Positions 41,384 through 50,526 are shown, numbered from the stretch's first letter. The stretch: DNA of 64,000 nucleotides from JAFGHJ01 sp964525555 (GCA_964525555.1 CAZGHN010000005.1:62001-126000), one strand, 5' to 3'. Numbers and translations are program-made. Notes: a model not told the origin generated them from the sequence alone.

Positions 41384-41457
41384 GGGCCTATAGCTCAGTC
41401 GGTTAGAGCGTTCGCCTGATAAGCGAGAGGTGAGTGGTTCGATTCCACTTAGGCCCA
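41384..41457 (+). tRNA. tRNA-Ile (anticodon GAT)
   Basis: 74-nt cloverleaf. Acceptor GGGCCTA pairs with TAGGCCC, discriminator A. Anticodon loop CTGATAA gives GAT. T arm GTGGTTCGATTCCAC. CCA is not encoded. tRNA-Ala follows 12 nt later, outside any rRNA operon. Confidence 0.96.
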
Positions 41458-41469
41458 TTTTTTCATTTT

Positions 41470-41542
41470 GGGGGCGTAGCTCAATTGGTAGAGCACCTGC
41501 CTTGCACGCAGGAGGTCAGCGGTTCGACTCCGCTCGCCTCCA
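41470..41542 (+). tRNA. tRNA-Ala (anticodon TGC)
   Basis: 73-nt cloverleaf. Acceptor GGGGGCG pairs with CGCCTCC (one G-T), discriminator A. Anticodon loop CTTGCAC gives TGC. T arm GCGGTTCGACTCCGC. The PF06695 gene starts 14 nt downstream. Confidence 0.96.
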
Positions 41543-41556
41543 TATTTAGGAGTCAT

Positions 41557-42033
41557 ATGAATCCAATTGTAAAAATAATTATTTTTTCTCTTCTTCCCAT
41601 ATCTGAACTTCGAGGCAGTATTCCCATAGGTCTCTCTTCGGGGTTGCCTTTGTCCTTGGTTTTTCCTATTGCTGTTTTCTCTAATGTTCTCGTTTTTCCG
41701 GTCTTTTATCTTTTTCTTAATTTTATACATGAATTGTTGATGAAATTCAAATTATACAGGAAATTTTTCGATTATTTTCTTGAAAGAACCCGGAAAAAAG
41801 TTGGCCCAAAAGTCGAAAAATATGGTTATCTTGGTTTAACTTTATTTGTTGCTATTCCCCTGCCTGTTACAGGTGCTTATACGGGAACTCTTGGCGCTTG
41901 GTTTTTTAAAATGAAGAAGAGAAAGTCTTTTTTAGCCGTATTTTTAGGGGTAGTTATTGCAGGTATAATCGTAAGCATCGTTTCAGTATTCGGTATACAC
42001 ATGTTTGATATATTTATAAAGAAAAATATGTGA
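41557..42033 (+). CDS. small multidrug-export family (PF06695-like) membrane protein
   Basis: About 158 residues with four or five transmembrane segments. Family-type motifs are LLPISELRGSIPIGLSSGLP at the N-terminus and VAIPLPVTGAYTGTLGAW in the middle, with a basic loop KRKSFL before the last helix. I start at ATG 41557, with AGGAG at 41548-41552; the frame runs back into the tRNA-Ala gene, which is not coding. It is probably co-transcribed with the two tRNAs. The substrate is unknown despite the family name. Confidence 0.85.
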   Translation: MNPIVKIIIFSLLPISELRGSIPIGLSSGLPLSLVFPIAVFSNVLVFPVFYLFLNFIHELLMKFKLYRKFFDYFLERTRKKVGPKVEKYGYLGLTLFVAIPLPVTGAYTGTLGAWFFKMKKRKSFLAVFLGVVIAGIIVSIVSVFGIHMFDIFIKKNM

Positions 42034-42039
42034 TTCTTA

Positions 42040-42126
42040 ACATGTTGGTCTGTTGGTTGGTTAATCCGTTAGTCTGTTAAAAAAACACACCAACACACCC
42101 ACAGACTAACACACTAACAGACTTAG
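42040..42126. repeat. octamer repeats in inverted arms
   Basis: Left arm units TGTTGGTC, TGTTGGTT, GGTTAATC, CGTTAGTC, TGTTAAAA; right arm units ACACACCA, ACACACCC, ACAGACTA, ACACACTA, ACAGACTT. The arms are roughly complementary and would form one long imperfect hairpin between the PF06695 gene and the LVIVD promoter. Confidence 0.75.
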
Positions 42127-42147
42127 ACCTAATGTCTAAGTCAAATG

Positions 42148-42175
42148 TTGACATTTAGTTTTTTGGTAGTATCTT
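42148..42175 (+). promoter_or_regulatory. promoter of LVIVD gene (leaderless)
   Basis: -35 TTGACA (42148-42153), 16-nt spacer, -10 TATCTT (42170-42175). The ATG at 42183 lies 7 nt after the -10 box. Confidence 0.6.
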
Positions 42176-42182
42176 TTAATTT

Positions 42183-43124
42183 ATGAAAAATCTAAAATTT
42201 TTCGTTTGGTTAGTTATATGCCTTCCTTTTAATTTGTTTTCTATTTATCTTTCCTTTGAAAAAATTGGCGAGTATGAGGAAAATGCCGTTTATACGGATA
42301 TAAAAGTTTTAGGTAGATATGCTTTTCTTGTAGCAGGGAATAAGGGTGTTCATATATTCGATATTTCAAATCCTTACCATATTAATAAAGTTGCCGAAAT
42401 AGAATCGGTGGATTATAGTTATGCGATTGATTTGAAAGGTTTTGATTTGTATATTGCGGATGGAATTGGGGGAGTTAGAATTTTTGACGTGAGAAACAAA
42501 AGGGATCCAAAGCAAATTACTTTCATACCAACAAGTCATAAATCGGTTGATTTAAAGGTTTCCGCTGATTATTGTTTTGTTGCGGATGACGAGGGGGGTT
42601 TTAGAATAATCAATATATCGAGGCCTGTTTTTCCTGAAGAGATATCAATCTGGGATGAATCCGAGAAAGTAAGATTGATTGAAGTGGTAGATGATTATGT
42701 CTATCTGACAGATGAAAAGGGTATTTTGGCTCTTCGGTTTGCCAGTCCTGATTCTCTTGAGAATTATAGAAGACTTGTAGAGGCCGAGTCAATAAAGGAT
42801 ATTTTTTCTGATGATCGTTTACTATTTATTTCTTCAGACTCAAGAGGTTTGCTCATTGTAGATATATCAAATATATCAAACCCCTTAATAAGGGAATTGC
42901 CTAATAAATACAGCGGAATCGGCGATTTTTATCTTTCAGGGTTTTATCTTTATACCGTGCAGGATAATATTATATGGGCGTTAAATATTTTAACACCTTT
43001 TAACCCCAGCCCTGAAGGCAAGATGGCCCTATCCGTTGATGTCTCCGCCGTTTGTGTCAGCGGTAATTTACTTTACGCGGCTTGTGGTTTTAACGGTTTT
43101 CAAATTTTTAAAATTACCGAATAG
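42183..43124 (+). CDS. LVIVD-repeat beta-propeller protein, secreted
   Basis: A 313-residue protein with an N-terminal signal peptide (FFVWLVICLPFNLFSIYLSF) and about six LVIVD repeats of roughly 42 residues. Examples are ARYAFLVAGNKGVHIFDIS-like units and LLFISSDSRGLLIVDISN. The fold is a predicted propeller in the periplasm or on the surface. The family has no general function. No Shine-Dalgarno; the predicted transcript starts at the ATG. The next gene, a flavoprotein, has its own promoter. Confidence 0.85.
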   Translation: MKNLKFFVWLVICLPFNLFSIYLSFEKIGEYEENAVYTDIKVLGRYAFLVAGNKGVHIFDISNPYHINKVAEIESVDYSYAIDLKGFDLYIADGIGGVRIFDVRNKRDPKQITFIPTSHKSVDLKVSADYCFVADDEGGFRIINISRPVFPEEISIWDESEKVRLIEVVDDYVYLTDEKGILALRFASPDSLENYRRLVEAESIKDIFSDDRLLFISSDSRGLLIVDISNISNPLIRELPNKYSGIGDFYLSGFYLYTVQDNIIWALNILTPFNPSPEGKMALSVDVSAVCVSGNLLYAACGFNGFQIFKITE

Positions 43125-43186
43125 CGAATTCTTGATATTAAAGCTTTTGATAACGTGAATATATGAGATTTTAATCTTTCTGACAC

Positions 43187-43214
43187 TTGCGAAAGCTGTG
43201 AGTCTGTATATATT
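43187..43214 (+). promoter_or_regulatory. promoter of flavoprotein gene (leaderless)
   Basis: -35 TTGCGA (43187-43192), 16-nt spacer, -10 TATATT (43209-43214). The ATG at 43224 is 9 nt after the -10 box. Confidence 0.55.
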
Positions 43215-43223
43215 CGAGTTACA

Positions 43224-44393
43224 ATGGATTTTGATTTTATTATAATCGGTGCAGGTCCTATAGGTTCGTATTTAGGGAAGTCTCTTGTAGAAGAGGATTT
43301 TTCTGTTGGTATTTTTGAGAAAAAAAAGGAGGTTGGGGAGGAGGTAATCTGTAGCGGTGTAATCGGAAAAGATGCCTACGATAAATTTAAATTACCAGAG
43401 AAAGCAATAATACGAGAAGTATCTTCGCTTAAAATTTTTTCGCCTTCCTTAATAGAATTAAATTATTCCCAAAAAGAACCTTTTGCTTATATCGCAGACA
43501 GAAAGGTTTTTGACAAAGAATTATTTGATAATGCTGTTAAATTAGGGGTTCAGGGTTTTTTAGATAGAAAAGTGTTTGACGTAGATATGAGTAAAGACAA
43601 AATTGAGATAAAGTATTATGAAAACGGTAAAAAATTAAAAAAAAGTGCGAGATGTGTTATTGTGGCCTCGGGAGCCAATTTTACACTTCACAAAAGGATA
43701 GGTATTTCGGCTCCTGAGAAGTTATTGTGGGGCAATAGAGTGGAAGCAAGTGGGGGAAACGATAATGGTTCTGTTGAAGTATATATTTTGAGTGAACCTA
43801 ATTTAAGTTCTTTTGGGTGGATTATTCCGTTGAATGGTCATACGAGAATAGGAGCCCTTTCTCCTGAAAGTAACCAGGAACCTTTGTATAGTCTTATATA
43901 TAAAAGTGATGGAAGATTTAAAGTTAATATGGATACAATTAAGAAAGCTCCTATAGCTTGCGGTAATTCGAACAGAATATACGGGGAAAGGGTGATTGCG
44001 GTAGGAGAAGCTGCAGGACAGGTAAAAACGACAACCGGTGGAGGAATATATTACGGTCTTGTTGGCGCTTCATTAGCTAAAGAAGTTCTAGTTAAAGCCG
44101 CTAAAACTAACCGGTTTTCTCCTAACGTTTTGAGTGAATATGAGAAAATATGGAATGACAAAATGGGTGATGAAATAAGAAATGGAATTATGATCCGGAA
44201 TATGGCGTCGAAAATTTCGTCGAAATTGGTCGATAATGTTTTTGATTTTTTGAAGAAAAACCCTTCTGTAAAAGAGGATTTAGAGAACAGATTTACCTTT
44301 GATTACCATCAGGATATAATTAAGTCAGGTGTTAAATTCTTTCTTAATAAAATACCGGATAAATTATCCACATTTACTTCTTTGTTTAAGTAG
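43224..44393 (+). CDS. geranylgeranyl reductase-like FAD-dependent oxidoreductase
   Basis: A 389-residue flavoprotein. The dinucleotide motif is DFIIIGAGPIGSYLGKSL, followed by the family CSGVIGKDAY segment (substrate-side Cys), FGWIIPLNGHTRIGALSP and the second FAD motif VIAVGEAAGQVKTTTGGGIY. The family reduces isoprenoid chains of lipids or quinones in archaea and bacteria. Which isoprenoid is reduced here is not shown by the neighbourhood. The helical C-terminus (about 320-389) is normal. Confidence 0.87.
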   Translation: MDFDFIIIGAGPIGSYLGKSLVEEDFSVGIFEKKKEVGEEVICSGVIGKDAYDKFKLPEKAIIREVSSLKIFSPSLIELNYSQKEPFAYIADRKVFDKELFDNAVKLGVQGFLDRKVFDVDMSKDKIEIKYYENGKKLKKSARCVIVASGANFTLHKRIGISAPEKLLWGNRVEASGGNDNGSVEVYILSEPNLSSFGWIIPLNGHTRIGALSPESNQEPLYSLIYKSDGRFKVNMDTIKKAPIACGNSNRIYGERVIAVGEAAGQVKTTTGGGIYYGLVGASLAKEVLVKAAKTNRFSPNVLSEYEKIWNDKMGDEIRNGIMIRNMASKISSKLVDNVFDFLKKNPSVKEDLENRFTFDYHQDIIKSGVKFFLNKIPDKLSTFTSLFK

Positions 44394-44411
44394 CTTATAA
44401 TTTTCCAAAAT

Positions 44412-44446
44412 TATTTAACCACGAAATACACTAAACACACAAAACC
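44412..44446. repeat. dispersed CACAAAACCCAC repeat
   Basis: Contains AACCACGAAATACACTAAAC and ACACAAAACCCAC, the reverse complement of the repeat at 57977-58014. It lies between two convergent genes. Confidence 0.6.
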
Positions 44447-44539
44447 CACTACCATTTTTTAGAAGGAAGCTTTTTGTTAAAAGATGCTGGTATTTTACCT
44501 CTGGATACTATTTGTTTTTTTAAATATTTGATTGCAATC

Positions 44540-45787
44540 TTACCTGTTCGTATTTGTTTTGTCGATAATTTTTACAACATAGATGTCATGTTCTCCGCGA
44601 TTTTCCGAGAATACGTTCGCTCCTGTGCCTCCGATATGATAGATGTTGCCTGATAGATCAACAGCTACGTCTTTTCCGCATGTTCCGTGTTTCTCACCTT
44701 GAGAAATAAATTCCTGAATCCATATTAATTCCCCTGATGTATCATAACGTCTGCAGTAACCTTCGCATGTTGCCCAATTCTGGCAGCCGCTTACGATAAT
44801 ATCTTCGGAGCCATCGGCGGCAAAGATAACGCTTAAGACTCCATCCCATTTGTCTCTACCGAATTGGCGTATCCAGGTTTCTTTTCCTGTATTATCAAAC
44901 TTTGCGATGAAGGCATCTCCATTTCCCTCTTGAGGTCCACCTAATTCTCCTCCAGTTGATCCTCCTACGTATATATAACCGTCTTTGTCTATTTTTAAAT
45001 TTGCTGCAGCATCAGCTTCTTTTGTACCAAAAGTTTTATTCCATATTAATTTGCCTTTACTGTTTAATTTTGCTATAAAACCATCCATATGCTGAGGGTT
45101 CGGTTCTCCCCAATCGCCGCCTGTTATACCGCAAACATAAATGTTTCCGTCCTTATCAAAGGAAATTCCTCTTCCTACATCGCTTCTGGAATCTCCAAAT
45201 TGCGTCTTGAAGATTAGCTCGCCATTTATATCGTACTTCAAAATGAAAACGTCTTTAGCTCCTTTGTTTTTTGATGATAAATTTCCCTTCGTTGATCCCG
45301 TCAGGAAAATATTGCCTTCCTTATCGATTTCCAGGTATTGTCCTATATCTTCCTTCTCTGTTCCTATCTGGCGATTCCAAATTGTATTTCCATTACTTCC
45401 TACTTTAATTAAGAAAATATCATTATCTCCTGAATTTTTACCGCCAAGGTTTCCTTTTGTTCCACCCGTAATAAAACAGTTTCCGTTCATATCGACTGCG
45501 ATTTCCTGCGCCAGTTCATCTTGCGGTGTTCCTAATTGGCATTTCCAAATTTCTTTACCATTACTTTTTAATTTATAAAGGAAAACGTCATGTTCACCAA
45601 GGGCTTTTCCGCAAAGACTGTCTTTTGTCCATCCGGAAATAAAAATATTTCCAGAGTTGTCCAGAGCGATGCTTTTGCCGAAGTCTTCGGATTTTGTACC
45701 AATTTGTTTTCCCCAATCGAATTTTGGTTGCGAATATGAAATTAAAGCAGAAAATGTAAATATCGTAATAAATAGTGTTTTTTTCAT
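44540..45787 (-). CDS. SBBP-repeat beta-propeller protein, secreted
   Basis: About 415 residues. Signal peptide MKKTLFITIFTFSALISYSQ. About seven SBBP (seven-bladed beta-propeller) repeats follow, each with DxxGNIFITGxT and F-Lys phrases such as GNIYVCGITGG and AFIAKFDNTGKETWI, and frequent RQFG/TQFG starts. I use ATG 45787, which has GGAGG upstream, not the longer frame. It begins 16 nt after the GH97 stop and may be co-expressed. Probably extracellular or periplasmic; ligand unknown. Confidence 0.87.
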   Translation of the reverse strand: MKKTLFITIFTFSALISYSQPKFDWGKQIGTKSEDFGKSIALDNSGNIFISGWTKDSLCGKALGEHDVFLYKLKSNGKEIWKCQLGTPQDELAQEIAVDMNGNCFITGGTKGNLGGKNSGDNDIFLIKVGSNGNTIWNRQIGTEKEDIGQYLEIDKEGNIFLTGSTKGNLSSKNKGAKDVFILKYDINGELIFKTQFGDSRSDVGRGISFDKDGNIYVCGITGGDWGEPNPQHMDGFIAKLNSKGKLIWNKTFGTKEADAAANLKIDKDGYIYVGGSTGGELGGPQEGNGDAFIAKFDNTGKETWIRQFGRDKWDGVLSVIFAADGSEDIIVSGCQNWATCEGYCRRYDTSGELIWIQEFISQGEKHGTCGKDVAVDLSGNIYHIGGTGANVFSENRGEHDIYVVKIIDKTNTNR

Positions 45788-45803
45788 TATTAAGACCTCC
45801 TCT

Positions 45804-47774
45804 TTACTCATCGAATCTTAAAACAAAACCTCCATTTCCTTTGAGTTTTATTTCAAACGAATCGTTTGGTGTATAGATTATTTTTTCCATATTGAAAGAA
45901 CGGTTGTCTTTTCCATCGGTTATTAACGTTCCTGATTTTGTAGCATTAATAAAAGGAAATTCGCATTTCAAGTTTTTCTCGGTATCTTCTCCGTTGATTC
46001 CTGCAACGTACCAGGTGTTATCTACTTTGCGGGCAATAACTGCAAACTTACCCGGAAAACCATCTATAAATTTAGTATCATCCCAGCTGTTGGGTATTTC
46101 TCTTAGGAAGTTTTTAACATAATCCGGAACGGCCTTCATTCCTTTTGGAGTTTCGGCAAAATGTTGTATGCCTGAGTAGAAAATGACCGACAATGCGAGT
46201 TCGAAAGCATTGGATGTGATTCGTTTAATGTTGGGTACTTCCGAGAAGCATACAGGTGTAAAGTCCATCGGATCGAAGACGTTTCTCGTGAATGGTAACA
46301 TACAGGAATGGTTGGGCTCGCGATCCGCGTCATATTGCGAGAAGGTTACATATTCGAAACCTTTTATTGCCTCTACCGTTAAAAGATTGGGATAAGTACG
46401 TTGCCAGCCTCTTGGCAAAGTGGCTCCGTGACAATTTACCATTAGTTCGTTCTCTGCCGCGTCTTCGAAAATATCCTGATAATATGACATAACGGATTGC
46501 CCGTCACCTCCGAAGAAATCTACTTTAACGCCTTTGACGCCTATTTTTTTGATTCGGCTGAATTCCTTCAAGCGGTCTCTATGATATAGTAGTTTGCTTT
46601 TAGGGCTGTATTTAGTTGTGTTCCAGTTACCGGAAGAATTATACCAGACAAGGATTCCAACACCTTTATTCTTAGCGTATCCGGTAAGTTCACCCAATTT
46701 TTCGTAACCGATTTTTTTATCCCAGTCTGCGTCGATGAGACAATATTCCCAGTTCATATCCGATGAATAATCGATAAATCTTTTCTGCACATCGTAGACA
46801 GTGGAATCGTCTTTTAAAAGCACCCAGCTCCAGGAAGATTGTCCGGGTTTTACGAATGAAATATCTTTAAGTTTTGAAGGTTCGGCAAGGTCGGTCCCGA
46901 GTGTCGATTCTACAATTGTTTTTAAGGTATTTCCTATAACAATAATCCTCCAGGGAGTTTTCCAGGGTAGTTGGGATTTGGGGTTAAGCTCGCGGCCGAA
47001 TATCTTTTCTTGACTTTGCGGAAAATCGATAAAGAATTCATGACTGATAGAATCCTGCTGCAGCCGGCAGCCACAATAATTTCGGTCTGGAGCAGTTTCG
47101 CTTAAGAGGATCCAGTATTGGCCATCATTAAAAAGTGCCGGGAATACCCATCCGGCATTATTAAAGCGAAGTTTTTCAATTTCGACGTTTTGCTCGTAAA
47201 ATTCTTCATAACCGGGGTTAACCTGGCACCATCCCGATTTTGCTTCCGAGGCGTGCTGTATATATGCTTTTGTGCCGGGGCTAAAGTTAAACGAGCTGGC
47301 TTCTTTTACGATTTTTTTTGCTTTATCGGATTTTTCGGGAAAATAGTATCTGAAGGCTACTCCATCATTGGAGACCTGAAAAATAATATCCATTTTTTTA
47401 GCGTTTGCATTTTTCAGGTGGAAAACTTTTCTGTTGGCACTGTAGAAGTATTTTCTTTTTTTACCTACCAGCATTTCATAATCGTCTTTGACGGTCTCTA
47501 TGCTTGACACGGAATCAAGAGAAAGATTTTTAGAAAAATCTTCATCTTCCATTATAATACCTAATTTTGACTGTCCAATTATGAGTTTTCCTAAATATCT
47601 AACCGTATAACAGGGATTCTTGTTTTGGGATATACTAAAGAGGACTGAAATATTTCTATCGGGACTTGTTACGGTATTTTTTTTCGCTCTGCAAGGGCAG
47701 GCGGGGTATAGTTTTAGGGCTAAAAGTAAGAGTGCAAACATTTTCATTATAATATTCGTTTTGTGCTTTGTCAT
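45804..47774 (-). CDS. glycoside hydrolase family 97 (alpha-glucosidase/alpha-galactosidase)
   Basis: A 656-residue GH97 enzyme: N-terminal beta-super-sandwich (about 30-290), TIM barrel (about 300-560) and C-terminal beta domain. Motifs: SSWSWVLLKDDSTVYDVQKR, YCLIDADWDKKIGYEKL, GVKGVKVDFFGGDGQSVM and NCHGATLPRGWQRTYPN. FAETPKGMKAVPDYVKNFL is typical of the family. A signal-like N-terminus (MKMFALLLLALKL before a Cys) suggests export or lipidation. Inverting or retaining type is not certain from sight. It works with the esterase and sugar genes nearby on plant or microbial glycans. Confidence 0.92.
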   Translation of the reverse strand: MTKHKTNIIMKMFALLLLALKLYPACPCRAKKNTVTSPDRNISVLFSISQNKNPCYTVRYLGKLIIGQSKLGIIMEDEDFSKNLSLDSVSSIETVKDDYEMLVGKKRKYFYSANRKVFHLKNANAKKMDIIFQVSNDGVAFRYYFPEKSDKAKKIVKEASSFNFSPGTKAYIQHASEAKSGWCQVNPGYEEFYEQNVEIEKLRFNNAGWVFPALFNDGQYWILLSETAPDRNYCGCRLQQDSISHEFFIDFPQSQEKIFGRELNPKSQLPWKTPWRIIVIGNTLKTIVESTLGTDLAEPSKLKDISFVKPGQSSWSWVLLKDDSTVYDVQKRFIDYSSDMNWEYCLIDADWDKKIGYEKLGELTGYAKNKGVGILVWYNSSGNWNTTKYSPKSKLLYHRDRLKEFSRIKKIGVKGVKVDFFGGDGQSVMSYYQDIFEDAAENELMVNCHGATLPRGWQRTYPNLLTVEAIKGFEYVTFSQYDADREPNHSCMLPFTRNVFDPMDFTPVCFSEVPNIKRITSNAFELALSVIFYSGIQHFAETPKGMKAVPDYVKNFLREIPNSWDDTKFIDGFPGKFAVIARKVDNTWYVAGINGEDTEKNLKCEFPFINATKSGTLITDGKDNRSFNMEKIIYTPNDSFEIKLKGNGGFVLRFDE

Positions 47775-47819
47775 TTGTTTCTCCTTTTGATTTAATTAAA
47801 TTTATTTACGATTTGATGA

Positions 47820-48755
47820 TCATTTCAAATGTTTATCCAGGAACGAAATCAATTTCTCTACTGCTTCTGGGTAATTTTTAATCATTTGACTGCTATGTCC
47901 ATCCTCGACTATGAAAAGTTCCGATTCGACCCCTTTTTCTTTTAAAAATTCATGAAAAGGTTCTACTGTATTAATTGGAACCAGATGGTCATTCTTAGCG
48001 TGTAGAATTAGAGTTGGAGGATATGAAGAAGTGATTTGTTTTGTTAGCATGAAAGTTTTTAATCGGGTTGTATCTTTGCTAATATCAAATCCAAAAACCT
48101 CATAGTTAAAAAGTTTGTTTTTTGCCAGAAAACGCCATAAATCCATACGTGTATTATAATCCCCGTAGGAAATAATCTCATCGCTTACAATATTATAAGG
48201 TCCCGGCTGTTCTAATATTTTCTCATCTCCTTTTTCTATATTTTTTGCCGAAAAATCGGTTGGTGTAGAAACAGCCATTATTGCCTCGGGTGCAGGCTCA
48301 ACATTATAGCCGGTCGAAAGCGCAAGGTAACCCCCAGCCGAGCCTCCCCCAATTGCAATTTTATCCCCGTTTATATTGAATTTTTCTACTCCTTCTTTTC
48401 TCAAGTAAATGATGATATCTCGAACGTCTTTTAATATTTCATCCAGTTTTGTTTCTGGTGCAAGACGGTAATCCGGAGAGACGACAGCATATTTATGTTT
48501 AATCAGTTCGTCGCGCAGAACGTCCGGTAGTCCTTCGTCTCGGTTTCCGAAAATAAAACCTCCGCCGTGGAAGTATACAAGTACAGGATGCTTTTGTTCT
48601 ACTTTTGGTATGAAAATATTTGCTTTTATTTCGTGGTCCTGTACTTTTTTGTAGGTAAATACATGTTTTTCGAAATTCTTCTCCTGCGAGAATGCCGGGA
48701 TAAAGTATAAAATCGCGATAATGATCATAATAGTACGAATAAATTTTAATTTCAT
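47820..48755 (-). CDS. secreted alpha/beta-hydrolase esterase
   Basis: A 311-residue esterase of the HSL/carboxylesterase type with signal peptide (IIIAILYFIPAFSQ). The oxyanion motif is YFHGGGFIFGN, the nucleophile Ser sits in GGGSAGGYLAL, the Asp is near HAKNDHLVPINTV, and His is in EDGHSSQMI. It follows the DUF3788 gene by 24 nt and precedes GH97 by 45 nt. Deacetylation of glycans is a reasonable guess from this context. Confidence 0.88.
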   Translation of the reverse strand: MKLKFIRTIMIIIAILYFIPAFSQEKNFEKHVFTYKKVQDHEIKANIFIPKVEQKHPVLVYFHGGGFIFGNRDEGLPDVLRDELIKHKYAVVSPDYRLAPETKLDEILKDVRDIIIYLRKEGVEKFNINGDKIAIGGGSAGGYLALSTGYNVEPAPEAIMAVSTPTDFSAKNIEKGDEKILEQPGPYNIVSDEIISYGDYNTRMDLWRFLAKNKLFNYEVFGFDISKDTTRLKTFMLTKQITSSYPPTLILHAKNDHLVPINTVEPFHEFLKEKGVESELFIVEDGHSSQMIKNYPEAVEKLISFLDKHLK

Positions 48756-48779
48756 AGTTATATATCTCCTATGTGTGTA

Positions 48780-49199
48780 TTAGTTGTTTATTTTTATTCC
48801 TATCAGTTTTTTTACTATTTCTAAGTCTTCAATAGACTTAACTTCGATCGAAAGGCCTCTTCCCTCCATATATTTTTTAGCGTTTTTTAATGTTGTTTTG
48901 ATGTTATCTGGTAAATCACTTTTCTGGACTTTTTCTGCTGCTTTATCTCCATAGACAAAGGTTATCTTGAAATAATCTTTACCGGGAATAAAAAAGAAAA
49001 GATTCCGTTTCTTCTGATACGTTTTTAATTGCCATCCGTATTTTTGGCCATAAAATTTCCAATCTTCTGTTAAGTCACCGTATGTCTCCTTTAGATGTTT
49101 TTTCATTCTTTCCCAGAGTGTATATGTTTTGCCGAGTGTGGCTTTTAACATTTTGTCCGTTGGTTTTTTACTTTTATCATCGAATATATTATCGGCCAT
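48780..49199 (-). CDS. DUF3788 protein
   Basis: A 139-residue protein of the DUF3788 type: KATLGKTYTLWERMKKHLKE, then EDWKFYGQKYGWQLKTYQKK and the FFFIPGKDYFKITFVYGDKA strand region. This YdhG/DUF1801-like alpha/beta fold is cytosolic and has no agreed function. GAGAGG lies upstream of the ATG. It is the first gene of a transcript running into the esterase and GH97. Confidence 0.82.
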   Translation of the reverse strand: MADNIFDDKSKKPTDKMLKATLGKTYTLWERMKKHLKETYGDLTEDWKFYGQKYGWQLKTYQKKRNLFFFIPGKDYFKITFVYGDKAAEKVQKSDLPDNIKTTLKNAKKYMEGRGLSIEVKSIEDLEIVKKLIGIKINN

Positions 49200-49398
49200 T
49201 TCCTCTCCTGTTTGATTGTATGTTGTTTGATGTATCTTATATTAAATACTTCCAATAAGTTATATTATATTTAAATTGTGTCAAGCAGGTAGGAGGATCG
49301 AGTCTATGATTCAAACATCGGTCAATTGTTCTCTTGCGAAGTTTTGCAAATCTCTTATCTTTAATTTTAAGTTTTAAACTTTAAAAACGGAGGAGTCT

Positions 49399-50526
49399 AT
49401 GTATTGTAAAGTATGCAAAAAATCAAATAGAATTTTCTTTGCGATGTTTTTTGTCGTTTCTTTGGTACCTTTTGAAATTTTTTGTAGTGGATTCAAGGAA
49501 TATGCTACCCTTGTCGGACACAAGCAGGGGGTTATTAAGGCTGTTTTTAGTCCCGATGGTAAGTATTTGTCTTTAAGCAACAAGGATTTTCATGTTAATA
49601 TATGGGATGTTTCGACAGGGAAATCTCTTGCGATGATGGATGGTTTTAATGAATGGCCTGCGCAGGTCGCTTACAGTCCGGATAGTAAGCTTTTGTTAAC
49701 TTCTGACTATGAAAAGATAAGGATATGGGAAGTGCCTTCCGGAAAACTCAACAAAATAATCGATAAAGTTGAGAAACCTTTTTCTTTAAGTCCTGATGGT
49801 GAATATCTTTTAGGCAAGTTTAAGCCTTCGGATGGTGCATATCAGTTAAAGCTTTATTCTTTTCCTTCCGGAAAGTTAATAAAGAATATCGAAAATGCCC
49901 ATGATAAGATAATTAGATATGTCAGCTGGAGTCCCGATGGTACTGTATTCGCTTCTTCAAGCGATGATGGTACTATTAAAATATGGGATGGGAAGAGTGG
50001 AAAATCATTAAAAACATTATCTACGGGTAAGAAAGTAGGTCTGTTTAGTTTCTGTCCGAGCGGTATGCTTATAGCCGCAATTGTAGGCGAAGACCCGGGT
50101 AGTTTTTTTAAACCTGCTGAAGTTTTTATCTTTGAAGTATCTTCAGGGAAATTGGTTAAAAAGATAGAAGGTTTTAATAAGGGTCTTGAGGCTTTATCTT
50201 TCAGTCCTGACGGAAAATATCTTGCAACCGGTGAACGAGGTAATAAAGCTTCGCTGTGGAAAGTTCCTACATGGGAACTCGCGAAGACGTTTGATGGGCA
50301 TAAATATTGGGTTTCCCATGTTTCTTTCAACCCCGACGGAAAATGTTTACTTACGGGAACAGCAGATGAGTTTATATTGTGGGAGATTGCCAAGGGAAAC
50401 AAAATTGAATCTTCGGTTGCTGCCACACAGGGTTTGACTTCGGTGGTTTTTAGTCCCGGTGGAGACGTTATAGCTACAACCAGTACAGATAATACTGTTA
50501 AACTTTGGAAGTCAAAAATTAAATAA
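49399..50526 (+). CDS. secreted WD40-repeat protein
   Basis: A 375-residue protein with signal segment IFFAMFFVVSLVPFEIFCSG and about eight WD40 repeats. Units such as VFSPDGKYLSL, IKIWDGKSGKSLKTL, VSFNPDGKCLLTGTADEFIL and NTVKLWKSK are clear. GGAGGAG precedes the ATG. The propeller is probably extracytoplasmic. It starts the + strand pair with the beta-helix gene 17 nt after its stop. Confidence 0.9.
   Translation: MYCKVCKKSNRIFFAMFFVVSLVPFEIFCSGFKEYATLVGHKQGVIKAVFSPDGKYLSLSNKDFHVNIWDVSTGKSLAMMDGFNEWPAQVAYSPDSKLLLTSDYEKIRIWEVPSGKLNKIIDKVEKPFSLSPDGEYLLGKFKPSDGAYQLKLYSFPSGKLIKNIENAHDKIIRYVSWSPDGTVFASSSDDGTIKIWDGKSGKSLKTLSTGKKVGLFSFCPSGMLIAAIVGEDPGSFFKPAEVFIFEVSSGKLVKKIEGFNKGLEALSFSPDGKYLATGERGNKASLWKVPTWELAKTFDGHKYWVSHVSFNPDGKCLLTGTADEFILWEIAKGNKIESSVAATQGLTSVVFSPGGDVIATTSTDNTVKLWKSKIK

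Noticed and set aside
41174..41458. 94-codon minus-strand frame with GIEPLTSRLSGERSNRLSY
   Set aside because: It is the antisense of the tRNA-Ile gene and flanking repeat. This peptide is a known false call opposite tRNAs.
41449..41730. 93-codon minus-strand frame with GGERSRTADLLRARQVLY
   Set aside because: Antisense of tRNA-Ala and the start of the PF06695 gene; a classic spurious protein.
49278..49283. TTGACA-like -35 upstream of DUF3788 on the minus strand
   Set aside because: No -10 box at 16-18 nt fits; TATAAT-like bases lie only about 9 nt away, so I did not call a promoter.
49854..50426. 190-codon minus-strand frame
   Set aside because: Antisense of the WD40 gene; arises from the repeated Ser/Asp/Gly codons of the propeller.
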